Notes under the pieces: model-generated | What the model was told of the DNA's origin: nothing | The model's database searches: none | What the model saw: only the letters and a program-made list of their open reading frames with translations | Translations under genes and position numbers: made by a program | Assembly (NCBI GenBank): GCA_963778465.1 | Contig: CAVZUK010000003.1 | Location: forward strand, 1,674,001-1,738,000 | Source: CAVZBW01 sp963778465 | GTDB lineage: Bacteria; Actinomycetota; Acidimicrobiia; Acidimicrobiales; RAAP-2 | DNA: 64,000 nt | Direction: 5' to 3' | Shown here: positions 53,983 to 62,320 of the stretch, piece by piece | Layout of the letters: each line of letters starts with the position of its first letter | Numbering within the stretch: position 1 is the stretch's first letter

Positions 53983-54321
53983 TTAGTCCTCGGTATTGAA
54001 GGTGCCGTCCAAGCCGGTGACTTCCAAGATTCGTCGAACCGTTGGGCTAGGCCGCCGCAATCGCAGCTCGCTTCCCTCGTCGCAGAGGCGATTGAGGGCC
54101 ACGATGAGGGAGTTGAGCCCGTTCGAGCCCATGAATTCCACTTGGCTCAGATCCACTACCACAGGGGCGTGGGTCTCCTCCCAGCCCTGAACGATCGTTG
54201 CCTCGAGCTCGTCGGCGTTCGAGAGATCGATCTCCCCCCGTGCCCGAACCACGGCGAAACGACCGGGATTTGGCGACTCCTCGAAGACGAGTTGAAACTC
54301 GGCCAGCTCTCGCATCTCCAA
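53983..54321 (-). CDS. STAS-domain anti-sigma-factor antagonist
   Basis: The 112-residue single-domain STAS protein has RFAVVRARGEIDLSNADELE, APVVVDLSQVEFMGSNGLNS (phosphorylatable Ser in MGSNGL) and LRRPSPTVRRILEVTGLDG. Proteins of the SpoIIAA/RsbV type bind and inactivate a serine-kinase anti-sigma factor until phosphorylated. The divergent gene encodes just such a kinase-like ATPase, so the two form a compact partner-switch pair. Confidence 0.9.
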   Translation of the reverse strand: MEMRELAEFQLVFEESPNPGRFAVVRARGEIDLSNADELEATIVQGWEETHAPVVVDLSQVEFMGSNGLNSLIVALNRLCDEGSELRLRRPSPTVRRILEVTGLDGTFNTED

Positions 54322-54413
54322 CCTGTAAGTCCTTAGCCTTTGGCCAGCCCTACTTGTCGAAGGTTGCCCCCCTCCTGCTCGTAATTTAGCAGCGTCTCGG
54401 GTATCGGAACAAG

Positions 54414-54824
54414 GTGCGAGAAGCGCACCTTGAGCTCCCGTGCCAGCCGGAGTCCGCCGCCGTGGCTCGGGCGTTCGTTCGTTTCAAGGTGACGACCTGG
54501 GGTTTTCGAGCGGACGACGTGGTCCTCGTCACCAGCGAGCTCGTCGCGAACGCGATACGGCACGCACGAAGCCCCATTTCGGTGAGCCTGGACCTCGAAG
54601 ACCGCCTCGTCACCGTCAAAGTCGCCGACGCCAGTCCGGGGCTGCCGACGGTCCGACGGTCCTCGGCACTGCAACCCGGAGGGCGAGGCCTGCCGATCGT
54701 GGCGGACCTCAGCACATCGTGGGGCATCGAGAAAATTCCCCGTGGGAAGTGCGTGTGGGCAGTCATCGAGGTGGATTTGGAGGAACCTTCGCCGTCCCGT
54801 ATCCGTGGCCGAGTGAGGAGCTAG
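54414..54824 (+). CDS. HATPase_c anti-sigma-factor-type serine kinase (RsbW/SpoIIAB-like)
   Basis: The 136-residue GHKL ATPase has the N-box VLVTSELVANAIRHARSP, G1-like VKVADASPGLPTV and G2 PGGRGLPIVADLSTSWG. The short single-domain form matches anti-sigma serine kinases that phosphorylate STAS antagonists. No sigma factor or PP2C phosphatase lies in the window. GTG start with a weak ribosome-binding site; 92 bp separate it from the divergent STAS gene. Confidence 0.87.
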   Translation: MREAHLELPCQPESAAVARAFVRFKVTTWGFRADDVVLVTSELVANAIRHARSPISVSLDLEDRLVTVKVADASPGLPTVRRSSALQPGGRGLPIVADLSTSWGIEKIPRGKCVWAVIEVDLEEPSPSRIRGRVRS

Positions 54825-55508
54825 CGCCGGTCGCTGTAGCGGGCCTGTGAGGCGCCCCGTACACCCATATCCGGCTTGCTGGGCGGCGGAATGACCTCTA
54901 CCTGCCGACGATGCCAGTGTCTGGAGGCCCTTCACGCACAGCCCGATCAGGAACACCGGCAGCCGCTATCAGCACTACGAACAGGTAGCAGTGACCAGAC
55001 CCCGATAGTTGAGCCACCCACTATGCGAGTTGGTGTGCTTGTTGGTTGAGCCAGGCCTCGACGAACTCGACCGGGCTGAGCCAGCCGTGCGCGCTATGGG
55101 GCCTCGCCACGTTGTAGTCGATCCGCCAGTCCTCGGTGAGGACCTTCGCTTCGAGCAGGCTGTCGAACTGCTGGCCGTTCAGATGCTCGTCGCGCATCCG
55201 GCCGTTGAAGCTCTCGATCCAGGCGTTCTGCCACGGCGAGCCGGGATCAATGAAGACGGTGCCGGTGCCGTTGAACCGGCACCAGTCGGCCACGGCGTGT
55301 GCGATGAACTCGGGGCCGTGGTCGAAGCGGACATAGGCGGGTGTCCCACGTTCGGCCGCCAGACGCTCCAGGCAGCGCACCACGCCGTCGGCGTCGATGG
55401 AGCGCTCGACATCGGTGGCAAGGGCCTCTCTGGTGAACTCGTCGACCACGTTCAACAGCTTGAGCATCCTCCCGTCACTCGTCTGGTCGAACTGGAAGTC
55501 CATGGCCC

Positions 55509-56880
55509 GGCGTATTCAAGTGGTGGCCGCGACAAACTCGTTGAATCGCTCTGCTGGAGTATCCCATTCAAGGGGCTTGCGCGGGCGCTCGTTGAGCATC
55601 GCGGCGATGTCGTCGAGGTCGGCCTGGGAGTATCCAGAGAGGTCGGTGCCCTTTGGCAGGAACTGACGAACGAGGCCATTCCAGTTCTCGTTCGTGCCCC
55701 GCTGCCACGGTGAGTGGGGATCACAGAAGTAGACAGGGATGCCGGTCGCGACCGTAAAGGCGGAGTGGCTGGCCATCTCCGTCCCTTGGTCCCACGTGAT
55801 CGAGCGGGCCAGGTGATCAGGAAGGCGCACGACGTTGTCCGACAACGCGGCGGCCACCTGTTCGGTGGTCTTGTTCTCGATCTTGATGAGCATGCCGAGT
55901 CGGGTCGTGCGCTCGACCAGCGTAGCGACAGCGCTCCGGCCCATCGCCCCGACGATCAGGTCACCCTCCCAGTGGCCCGGCACGGCCCGGTCTGCGGCCT
56001 CCGGAGGGCGCTCTGAGATATTGACCATGCCGGGGATCTGCACTCGTCCGGAGGACGTGCGCGTCCGAGGCCGCCGCCAGGCCCGGCCCGACCGCAGGCA
56101 GGCCGCCAGCTCCTTGCGCAGCTCGCCTTTGGCTTGGATGAAAATGGCCTGGTAGATGGCCTCGTGGGACACCCACCACTCTGGCTGGTCAGGGTGCTCT
56201 TTGCGCAGCCTGCGGGCGATCTGCTCTGGGGACCATCTCTTGGTTCGCAGGAGCTCTTGGACCTCTCTCCAGAGCCACGATCGCTCGTCGGTCCAAAGGA
56301 CCTTGGGGCGCCGCGCCGCATGGGCCGCCTGCCCTTCGGCGAGTGCCGCTCGGTAGCGCCTTCGCCCGCCATTGGCCGTGATCTCCCGCCAGACCGTTGA
56401 GCGGTGGCGTCCGATCCGCATCGCGATCGCCGCGTCGGACTCACCAGCTTCGATCCCGACCCTGATCTCTTCGCGCTCGGACAGGTTCAGAGCGCCAGCA
56501 GGTCGTACGCGCACGTGTGACATCTCCACACGGTCGCCGCGTAAACACCGGCCAAGGGTGGATATCCCGATCCCGGCCACCTTCGCCGCCTCGAGCTGGG
56601 TCGCGCCCGCCGAGAGAGCTTCGAGTGCATGCTCGATGGATGCTCCGGGCCGGAGCTTGGGGCCTGAGCGAGGAACGGACTTGCGAACGACCCCCCACCG
56701 CTGGACGTTGTACTGGATTGTCGATGCCGGAACACCCGTCATCTCCTGCGCTGCTCGGTAACTGGCACCTGCGACTACGGCCGCGATCGCTGCATCGAGG
56801 TCCGCCTGCGAACTTCGGCGAATGGTCATCACACAACACCCCCAGGTCAGGAGATGTCGCGCTCACCCTTTGATTTCGCC
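55509..56880 (-). mobile_element. IS30-family element inside IS3 orfB
   Basis: 1372 bp with ~25-bp imperfect terminal repeats beginning GGCGTATTCAAGTGGTGG and GGCGAAATCAAAGGGTGA. Both flanks share GGG, consistent with the 2-3-bp duplications of IS30. Confidence 0.85.
55516..56832 (-). CDS. IS30-family transposase
   Basis: The ~438-residue transposase has N-terminal HTH segments (YRAAQEMTGVPASTIQYNVQ; AIAMRIGRHRSTVWREITAN) and the IS30 core: HWEGDLIVGAMGRSAVATLV (first Asp), SITWDQGTEMASHSAFT (second Asp), DPHSPWQRGTNENWNGLVRQ (Glu) and LNERPRKPLEWDTPAE. The stop codon lies inside the terminal repeat. Intact and probably active. Confidence 0.93.
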   Translation of the reverse strand: MMTIRRSSQADLDAAIAAVVAGASYRAAQEMTGVPASTIQYNVQRWGVVRKSVPRSGPKLRPGASIEHALEALSAGATQLEAAKVAGIGISTLGRCLRGDRVEMSHVRVRPAGALNLSEREEIRVGIEAGESDAAIAMRIGRHRSTVWREITANGGRRRYRAALAEGQAAHAARRPKVLWTDERSWLWREVQELLRTKRWSPEQIARRLRKEHPDQPEWWVSHEAIYQAIFIQAKGELRKELAACLRSGRAWRRPRTRTSSGRVQIPGMVNISERPPEAADRAVPGHWEGDLIVGAMGRSAVATLVERTTRLGMLIKIENKTTEQVAAALSDNVVRLPDHLARSITWDQGTEMASHSAFTVATGIPVYFCDPHSPWQRGTNENWNGLVRQFLPKGTDLSGYSQADLDDIAAMLNERPRKPLEWDTPAERFNEFVAATT

Positions 56881-57246
56881 CCCACACCACGTTCGGCCGG
56901 ATCGGGCACATCGGCCCGACGGGCTGACCGATGCCCCGAAGCGGCTTCTTGCGCTTCTTGTAGGGCACACGCAGGCCTTCTGCGATCCAGAGGCGGTGGA
57001 TCCGCTTGTGGTTCACTCGCCAGCCCGCCGCCTTGGCTGCGACCGCCGCTCTTCGCCAGCCCCACCGCGGTCGACGGCGGGAGAAGTCGCGCAGGAATGC
57101 CCGCAGGGCCAGCTCCTCGTCACCGGGCACCGGTGCGGGGAGGCGCTGGTTGGACCGGGGCTGATCGACCACCCGACAGGCCTGTCGTCCGCTCACCCCG
57201 AACTGCTCTCGGAGGGCGCTGACGGCCCGCCGGCGGCAGTCCGGGG

Positions 57247-57525
57247 TCAGCGGTTTCCCCGGTTCAACTCCTTCAGCATGTCGATGTCGAGCGCCTGATC
57301 GGCCACGATGCGCTTCAGGCGCTGGTTCTCCTTCTCGAGCTCCTTCAGCCGTTTGGCGTCGTCGGCCTTCATGCCCCCGTACTGGTTGCGCCAGCGGTGC
57401 CAGGTCGACTCGGTGATCTCGAGGTGCCGGACCACCTCATCGATCGGCTTCCCCTCGCCGAGGAGCTTCTCGCCTTCGGCGAGCTTGCGGATGATCTGCT
57501 CGGGCGTATGCCGGCGTCTCTTCAT
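57247..57525 (-). CDS. IS3-family orfA
   Basis: The 92-residue HTH protein starts at ATG 57525 (MKRRRHTPEQIIRKLAEGEK). It has IDEVVRHLEITESTWHRWRN (helix-turn-helix) and a leucine-zipper-like end (LKELEKENQRLKRIVADQAL). In IS3 elements orfA and orfB are joined by -1 frameshifting. orfB overlaps its end. Confidence 0.88.
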   Translation of the reverse strand: MKRRRHTPEQIIRKLAEGEKLLGEGKPIDEVVRHLEITESTWHRWRNQYGGMKADDAKRLKELEKENQRLKRIVADQALDIDMLKELNRGNR

Positions 57526-57603
57526 GGTTGTGGGTCCTCCTTCCCCCATCATGGGGGCTCGGACTCGCACAACGTGTGGCTCACTTCACGGGGATCTGGT
57601 CAC

Positions 57604-58085
57604 AATGAGCGCACGTGTGCGGCGAACTGCCGTATCTCGACCACCTCCAGGTCGAGGAGATATGCGCCTCGCAACCGTCCTCCGAAGAGGTCATCAGGTA
57701 CTGGTCGGCGGATTGGAGTGCGATTACTCGATGACATGCAGGCTCCAGGTCTTTCGTCGAGAGTCGGGTTCAAATCCACATGAGGCCCAACTGGCGCCGT
57801 CCTTGGGTCGACGATAATCGCAGAGCAGTTCCATCCACCGAAGTCCCACCCTGGGGCTGAGACTGGCGAGATCCCTCGCAAGCAACGAGGGCGGGGTTCG
57901 GCAGTCAGGGCACACGGTCAGCGTGACCAGGAAGTGAACCGTGTCTCGCCGGTCTAACGCAAAGGGGTTCTGGCGAGTTGACAGTTGACAGGCGAGATAA
58001 GTCAGGAATACTTGGCCGTAATCTGGCGTAGCGCTCGGTAGCTCGGTGAGGGTCGCGTCGCAAGGCGACATGCGAGGAGATCATC
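57604..58085. other. intergenic region upstream of the secreted glycine-rich protein
   Basis: A 115-codon minus-strand frame (57724-58071, four Cys) exists, but it has no ribosome-binding site and no recognisable pattern, so I do not call it a gene. The last 60 bp contain the ribosome-binding region GCGAGGAGATC of the next gene. Confidence 0.4.
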
Positions 58086-60350
58086 GTGGGCAAGGTGAGG
58101 CGGCCGGGACGGCATTCGGTGCGCTCCCTCGGAATTGTGGTGCTGGTTGGTGGGCTCCTCGGCGGGACAGCGACGGTCGGGAGTCTCTTCGACCAGGGCG
58201 TAGCTTTCGCCGACACAACGGTGTCGTTTACTACGGCGGGCTGCTCGAACTGGAGTGTTCCCATCGGGGTGTCGAGCGTGCAGATCTCCGCATGGGGCGC
58301 CGCTGGCACCGCGGGTGCGAACGTCAGTCACAGCTTTGGCCAAGGGGGCACGGGCGACGGCGTCGCGGCAGAGGTCTCTGGGATTTCCTCTGGCCAGGTC
58401 TTCGACGTCTGCGTCGATTCGGGCGGTGGGTCCGCAGGGACCCCCGGCGCCCCCGGCTCCGGTGGTGGCGCCTCCGGCGTGAGCGTCGGCACCGACTTCG
58501 GCACCCCCCTGCTCGTGGCCGGTGGTGGGGGTGGAGGAGGAAGCTACCAAACGGCTGGCACTGGCGGTAGCGCGGGTTCTCCCGACGGCGGCACAGGGTT
58601 TCCAAGTCTTGCGGGTTCGGCCGGGAGCGGCGGAGGTGGGACCTCGACCGAAGGTGGCTCCGCAGGATCCAATAGCGGCTCCAATCTCTTGGCGCCTCGC
58701 AGTGGGACGGGATTCGACGCCGCCGGCCCCGGCGCCGGGGGTGCGGGAGGCTTGGCCGTCATCTTTGGCCTCTCCGGAGCTGGTGGTGGGGGTGGCTACT
58801 ACGGCGGTGGTGGTGGAGGTGGTGACAGTACAACTCCCCAACACAGCTCCGCTGCTGGAGGTGGCGGCTCCGACTTGTGCATCAATGGCCCACTGGGGGG
58901 GTTGACGGTGGGAGGTTGCGCGGTCTCTTCTCGTGCCGGCACCGCTACGGGAGCCGGCCCGGACCCCGGTGACGCCATGGTCACCATCAGCTATGTCGCT
59001 CTCCCTTCGACCACCATGGTGTCCTCTAACTCCTCGACGACCACTTTTGGTTCCTCGGTGACCTTGACCGCCAGCGTCACCCCCACATCCCCGGCACCGA
59101 CGGGCACGGTCAGCTTTTCCGACACGGCCAACCAGGAAACCTTCAACCTCGGCACGGAGAACCTCAACTCGGGCACGGCCACCTACACCGGGACCCTGCC
59201 GGCCGTCGGGGTCAACGCCATCACGGCCACCTACCCGGGGGACTCGAACTACTCCGGCTCGACGAGCACGTCGGCCAGCCAGGTGACGGTCACCGCGCCG
59301 AGCGGGTTGCTCACGGTCACCCAGGTGCGCTTTTCGGGACCCGCCGGCGAGAGCGACGCCTACGTGGACCTGGAGAACACGTCGACGAGCATGTCCCTCC
59401 CGCTCGATGGGTGGAGCATCGGCCTTTCGACGGGTCCCTTGAGCCACAACTCGATCCCGCTGCCTTCGGGCGTCACCCTGGCCCCCGGTGGGGCCTATCT
59501 GGTGGCCGGCTCGGCCTACTCGCTCACCTCGGTGGCCGCCGCGGACGTCATCTCCCCGGTGCTCGCCGGAGTGGACGGCGTCTTCGTCTCGCCGCCGAGC
59601 GGGGGCGGTGCCCCGACCGACCAGGTCGGCTACCCGGACCAGGGCGGTTACTTCGGCGGCGCGGGCCTGCCCTACCTCTCGGGCACCCCGAGCGACCAGT
59701 ACGCCATCATCCGGATGGGATCCCAGACCCAGCCCACCAATAGCGGTGACAACTCCCGTGACTTCCAGCTGGTGTCGACCGACACGGCGAGCTTCCCCCT
59801 CGTGGGCGGCGGCTCGGCGCAATCGGTGCTCGGGAGCCCCTCGCCGCTGTCCGCCACCTCGGCCCAGCAGATGGACAGTCTCGTCCTCTCGACCCTGGTG
59901 GTGCCCTCGGCGGGGGCCACCAGCTGTCCCAACCGGGTGGTCACCGCGGGCAGCGGGACCAATCCCACGACCTTGGTCTTGAACCGCAGGGTGACCAACT
60001 CGACGGGGAAGCCCATCACGAGCCTGCTCTTCCGGATCACCACCTTGACCCAGCAGTACGGGCCCCCGTCCGGCTCGCATGCCTGGCTGACGGCCATCGG
60101 CTCGGCCGACCCCACCACCATCACCTGCGGCACCACCCACTACAGCGCCGACGGGCTCTCGCTCAACGGCCCGACCCCGTCGAGCGGGGGCGGTCTCGGC
60201 ACCACCCTCAGCCCGAGCGAGGTGAGCGCCAGCAACCCCCTCTTGCCCGGGGCGAGCATCGTGGTCTCCTTCGAGTTCGTCGTCACCCAGGGGGGGAGCT
60301 TCTCCGTCGGCTACGACTCCGACGCCACGACGGCGGGAGAACTGAGGTAA
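58086..60350 (+). CDS. large secreted protein: glycine-rich domain, Ig-like domain, lamin-tail domain
   Basis: The 754-residue protein starts at GTG after GAGGAG. Signal peptide to ~residue 42 (IVVLVGGLLGGTATVG). Residues ~43-300 are Gly-rich with repeated GGxGGxGG and several Cys, resembling the glycine-rich domain of outer-surface proteins. Residues ~305-400 are a bacterial Ig-like (Big_3) domain with TVSFSDTANQE and ITATYPGDSNYSGSTS. Residues ~410-560 look like a lamin-tail domain (VTQVRFSGPAGESDAYVDLE). The rest is beta-rich. The C-terminal half is more GC-biased than the first half. The stop lies inside the duplicated target of the downstream ISL3-type end, so the original C-terminus may have been longer. 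Confidence 0.75.
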   Translation: MGKVRRPGRHSVRSLGIVVLVGGLLGGTATVGSLFDQGVAFADTTVSFTTAGCSNWSVPIGVSSVQISAWGAAGTAGANVSHSFGQGGTGDGVAAEVSGISSGQVFDVCVDSGGGSAGTPGAPGSGGGASGVSVGTDFGTPLLVAGGGGGGGSYQTAGTGGSAGSPDGGTGFPSLAGSAGSGGGGTSTEGGSAGSNSGSNLLAPRSGTGFDAAGPGAGGAGGLAVIFGLSGAGGGGGYYGGGGGGGDSTTPQHSSAAGGGGSDLCINGPLGGLTVGGCAVSSRAGTATGAGPDPGDAMVTISYVALPSTTMVSSNSSTTTFGSSVTLTASVTPTSPAPTGTVSFSDTANQETFNLGTENLNSGTATYTGTLPAVGVNAITATYPGDSNYSGSTSTSASQVTVTAPSGLLTVTQVRFSGPAGESDAYVDLENTSTSMSLPLDGWSIGLSTGPLSHNSIPLPSGVTLAPGGAYLVAGSAYSLTSVAAADVISPVLAGVDGVFVSPPSGGGAPTDQVGYPDQGGYFGGAGLPYLSGTPSDQYAIIRMGSQTQPTNSGDNSRDFQLVSTDTASFPLVGGGSAQSVLGSPSPLSATSAQQMDSLVLSTLVVPSAGATSCPNRVVTAGSGTNPTTLVLNRRVTNSTGKPITSLLFRITTLTQQYGPPSGSHAWLTAIGSADPTTITCGTTHYSADGLSLNGPTPSSGGGLGTTLSPSEVSASNPLLPGASIVVSFEFVVTQGGSFSVGYDSDATTAGELR

Positions 60351-60357
60351 ACGGGCT

Positions 60358-61900
60358 GGGGTGAAATGCATTCAGTTCCGTCGCGCCACTGGGCGCGCGA
60401 GGACGAGGTGCTTGTCGGCAGGGGTGTCGACAGACGTTGGGGAAAGGCTATGCAGCAGCTGGGGCGATGCTGACCTCGAAGCCGAGGTCTTCGATCCTGC
60501 GCTGGAGCCGCTTCGCCTCAACAGCCGGATCGTGTCGGAGCTCGAAGAATCGGGCGCCAGGGTCGTCATAGAGAGCACCGTTGGTGAGCAGGTGCCAGGA
60601 GACATCCAAGATGGAGTGAGCAACTGCGATGGTGGCCTTGTTGGACCCTCTCCGTCGGGCGAGCCTGGAGTACTGGGCGGAGAGGTAGGTGTCTTTGGTC
60701 CGCGACGCCCCCCTTGCTGCTTCGACAAGCGCACGCTGCAGCCAGGTCGAGCCTTGTCGCGTGCCGGCGGGGTGACGTTTTCCAGCCGACTCATGACTAG
60801 CGGGGGCCACCCCGGCCCACGCGCACAGGTGGCCCGAGGTCGGGAATCGAGTCATGTCGACACCCATCTCGGCGATCATCACCTCGGCGGTGGTCCTCGA
60901 GACCCCGGGAATGGAGCACAAGATGGTGACCGCCGACTCAAAAGGGCACAGGCGATCCGTGACGTCAGCGGTGAGGGTGGCGATCGAGCGATCCAAGAAG
61001 TCGATGTGCTCGATCACCTGGCGACAGACCAGGGCATGGTGGGAGTCGAACCGGCCGCTGAACGCTTCTTCGAGCTGAGGAATCTTGGCTCGCAAACGCG
61101 ACTTGGCCATCTGGGCAAGGACCGCTGGGTCCCGCTCGCCATCGATCATCGCCTCGATCATCTCCCGCGACGACTGGCTCCAGACTTTCGACGCCACCGA
61201 GGACAGTTTGATGCCGGCGTCTTGGAGGGTCTTCTCCAGGCGCTGGATCTCCTTGGCTCGGGCTTCGACCTGGGTCTTTCGGTAGCGGGTGACATCGCGG
61301 AGTTCCCGAATCTCCGGCGGGGGCACGAAACTCGGGCGGACCATGCCGTGGGCCGCGACATCGGCCAGCCACTCGGCATCAGAGAGGTCGGTCTTGCGTC
61401 CCGGCACGTTCTTCACGTGCTGTGCGTTGCAGAGCCACAGCTCGTCGAACAACCCTTCGAGGCAGTAGTAGACCGGTTTCCAGTAGACGCCGGTGGCCTC
61501 CATCGCCACCGTGTCGACGCCAGCGTCGCTCAGCCATGCAGCCAGCTGACCGAGACCGTTGGCCGTGGTGGCAAACGACTGCTTCGTCACCTCGATGGAC
61601 CGGTCAGGTTGTTTGACCTGACAGCAGGCCACCACGGTGTCGCGATGTACGTCCAGGCCGGCAACTCGTTCGCGTATTCGTTTCACTGCTTCACCTCCCA
61701 GGTATGGATCGGAGGCTGCCGGGGAGGACCAGGTGGAAGCGGATGCTGGGGTTCGTGCTCGTAGCGACAGTCCTTGGTCCCCCGGGTCCTCGCGCCAGAC
61801 TCTTCGACGCACTCGAGGTTGCAAGCCAATATCGGCGACCACGCCGGCAGCCACCGTCAGCATTTCATCCGTCCGGGGTGACCGCAACGGTCATGCAGAC
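60358..61900 (-). mobile_element. IS110-family element, copy B
   Basis: Inverse copy of the element at 28.76 kb; the shared tract runs 60354-61908. It lies between GGCT (60354-60357) and CTTCGGATTTGAG, i.e. inside an ISL3 left tip, at the same base as copy A. Confidence 0.87.
60448..61686 (-). CDS. IS110-family transposase, copy B
   Basis: The 412-residue protein is identical to copy A, with the DEDD residues (AGLDVHRDTVVACCQV, KTDLSDAEWLADVAAHG) and the C-terminal transposase_20 domain intact. GTG start behind the same GGGAGGTGAAG. Confidence 0.93.
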   Translation of the reverse strand: MKRIRERVAGLDVHRDTVVACCQVKQPDRSIEVTKQSFATTANGLGQLAAWLSDAGVDTVAMEATGVYWKPVYYCLEGLFDELWLCNAQHVKNVPGRKTDLSDAEWLADVAAHGMVRPSFVPPPEIRELRDVTRYRKTQVEARAKEIQRLEKTLQDAGIKLSSVASKVWSQSSREMIEAMIDGERDPAVLAQMAKSRLRAKIPQLEEAFSGRFDSHHALVCRQVIEHIDFLDRSIATLTADVTDRLCPFESAVTILCSIPGVSRTTAEVMIAEMGVDMTRFPTSGHLCAWAGVAPASHESAGKRHPAGTRQGSTWLQRALVEAARGASRTKDTYLSAQYSRLARRRGSNKATIAVAHSILDVSWHLLTNGALYDDPGARFFELRHDPAVEAKRLQRRIEDLGFEVSIAPAAA

Positions 61901-61989
61901 TCTTCGGATTTGAGGGGGGTCTCGAAGTAGCGCCGTCCCCTGAGCCATCGGCAGCGCTCTCCCGTAGCGTGGTGAGAGTGGATGATTCG

Positions 61990-62320
61990 ATGGCGACCGA
62001 TCCGGGCGAGATGTTCGCTCTCTTGCTCGGGATCCCCGGCGCCCGGCCACTCGAGTTGGACGAGGACGACGGTCAAGACGTCGACCTCCGCTTGGTGATC
62101 GAGGTCGGCGACCGGCCCTCGTTCTGTATGTCGTGTGGAGCGCCGGGGACCGAGGTCGGTCGGGTCGTCGAGGATCTTGGGATCTCCTCCGCCGGGGAGA
62201 ACGTGATCAGGGTGCGCTGGAGCAGGCGCCAGTTCGCCTGTCCGAGCGAGTCGTGCCCGGCGCCATCGTGGCTCGAAGCCAACAGCGACGTCGACGCCTT
62301 CGTCGTGCGGATCGCTCAGT
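61990..62320 (+). pseudogene. N-terminal fragment of an ISL3-family transposase
   Basis: About 110 residues (MFALLLGIPGARPLELDEDD; CMSCGAPGTEVGRVVEDLG; FACPSESCPAPSW) form the zinc-binding N-terminal domain of ISL3 transposases with both CxxC pairs. It follows a left terminal repeat CTTCGGATTTGAGGGGGGTC at 61901. The catalytic part is missing where an inverted ISL3 gene begins. Confidence 0.78.

Larger units (their letters stand above)
55021..57256 (-). pseudogene. IS3-family orfB transposase, split by IS30
   Basis: The N-terminal half lies at 56881-57256 (VSGRQACRVVDQPRSNQRLP, HKRIHRLWIAEGLRVPYKKR, CPIRPNVVWG) and the C-terminal half at 55021-55508 (MDFQFDQTSDGRMLKLLNVV, FDHGPEFIAHAVADWC, SPWQNAWIESFNGRMRDEHL). 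Joined across the IS30 site they read RPNVVWAMDFQFDQTSDG without loss. The rve DDE residues are all present, so the gene was intact before the insertion. Confidence 0.88.
54991..57603 (-). mobile_element. IS3-family element interrupted by IS30
   Basis: Ends GTGACCAGACCCCGATAG (left) and, inverted, GTGACCAGATCCCCGTGA (right) are terminal repeats. Without the IS30 insertion and its duplication it is about 1.24 kb, the normal IS3 size. No flanking duplication is visible. It holds orfA and a split orfB. Confidence 0.87.

Noticed and set aside
57724..58071. 115-codon minus-strand frame with four cysteines
   Set aside because: No ribosome-binding site, no zinc-ribbon spacing, no recognisable family; treated as chance.
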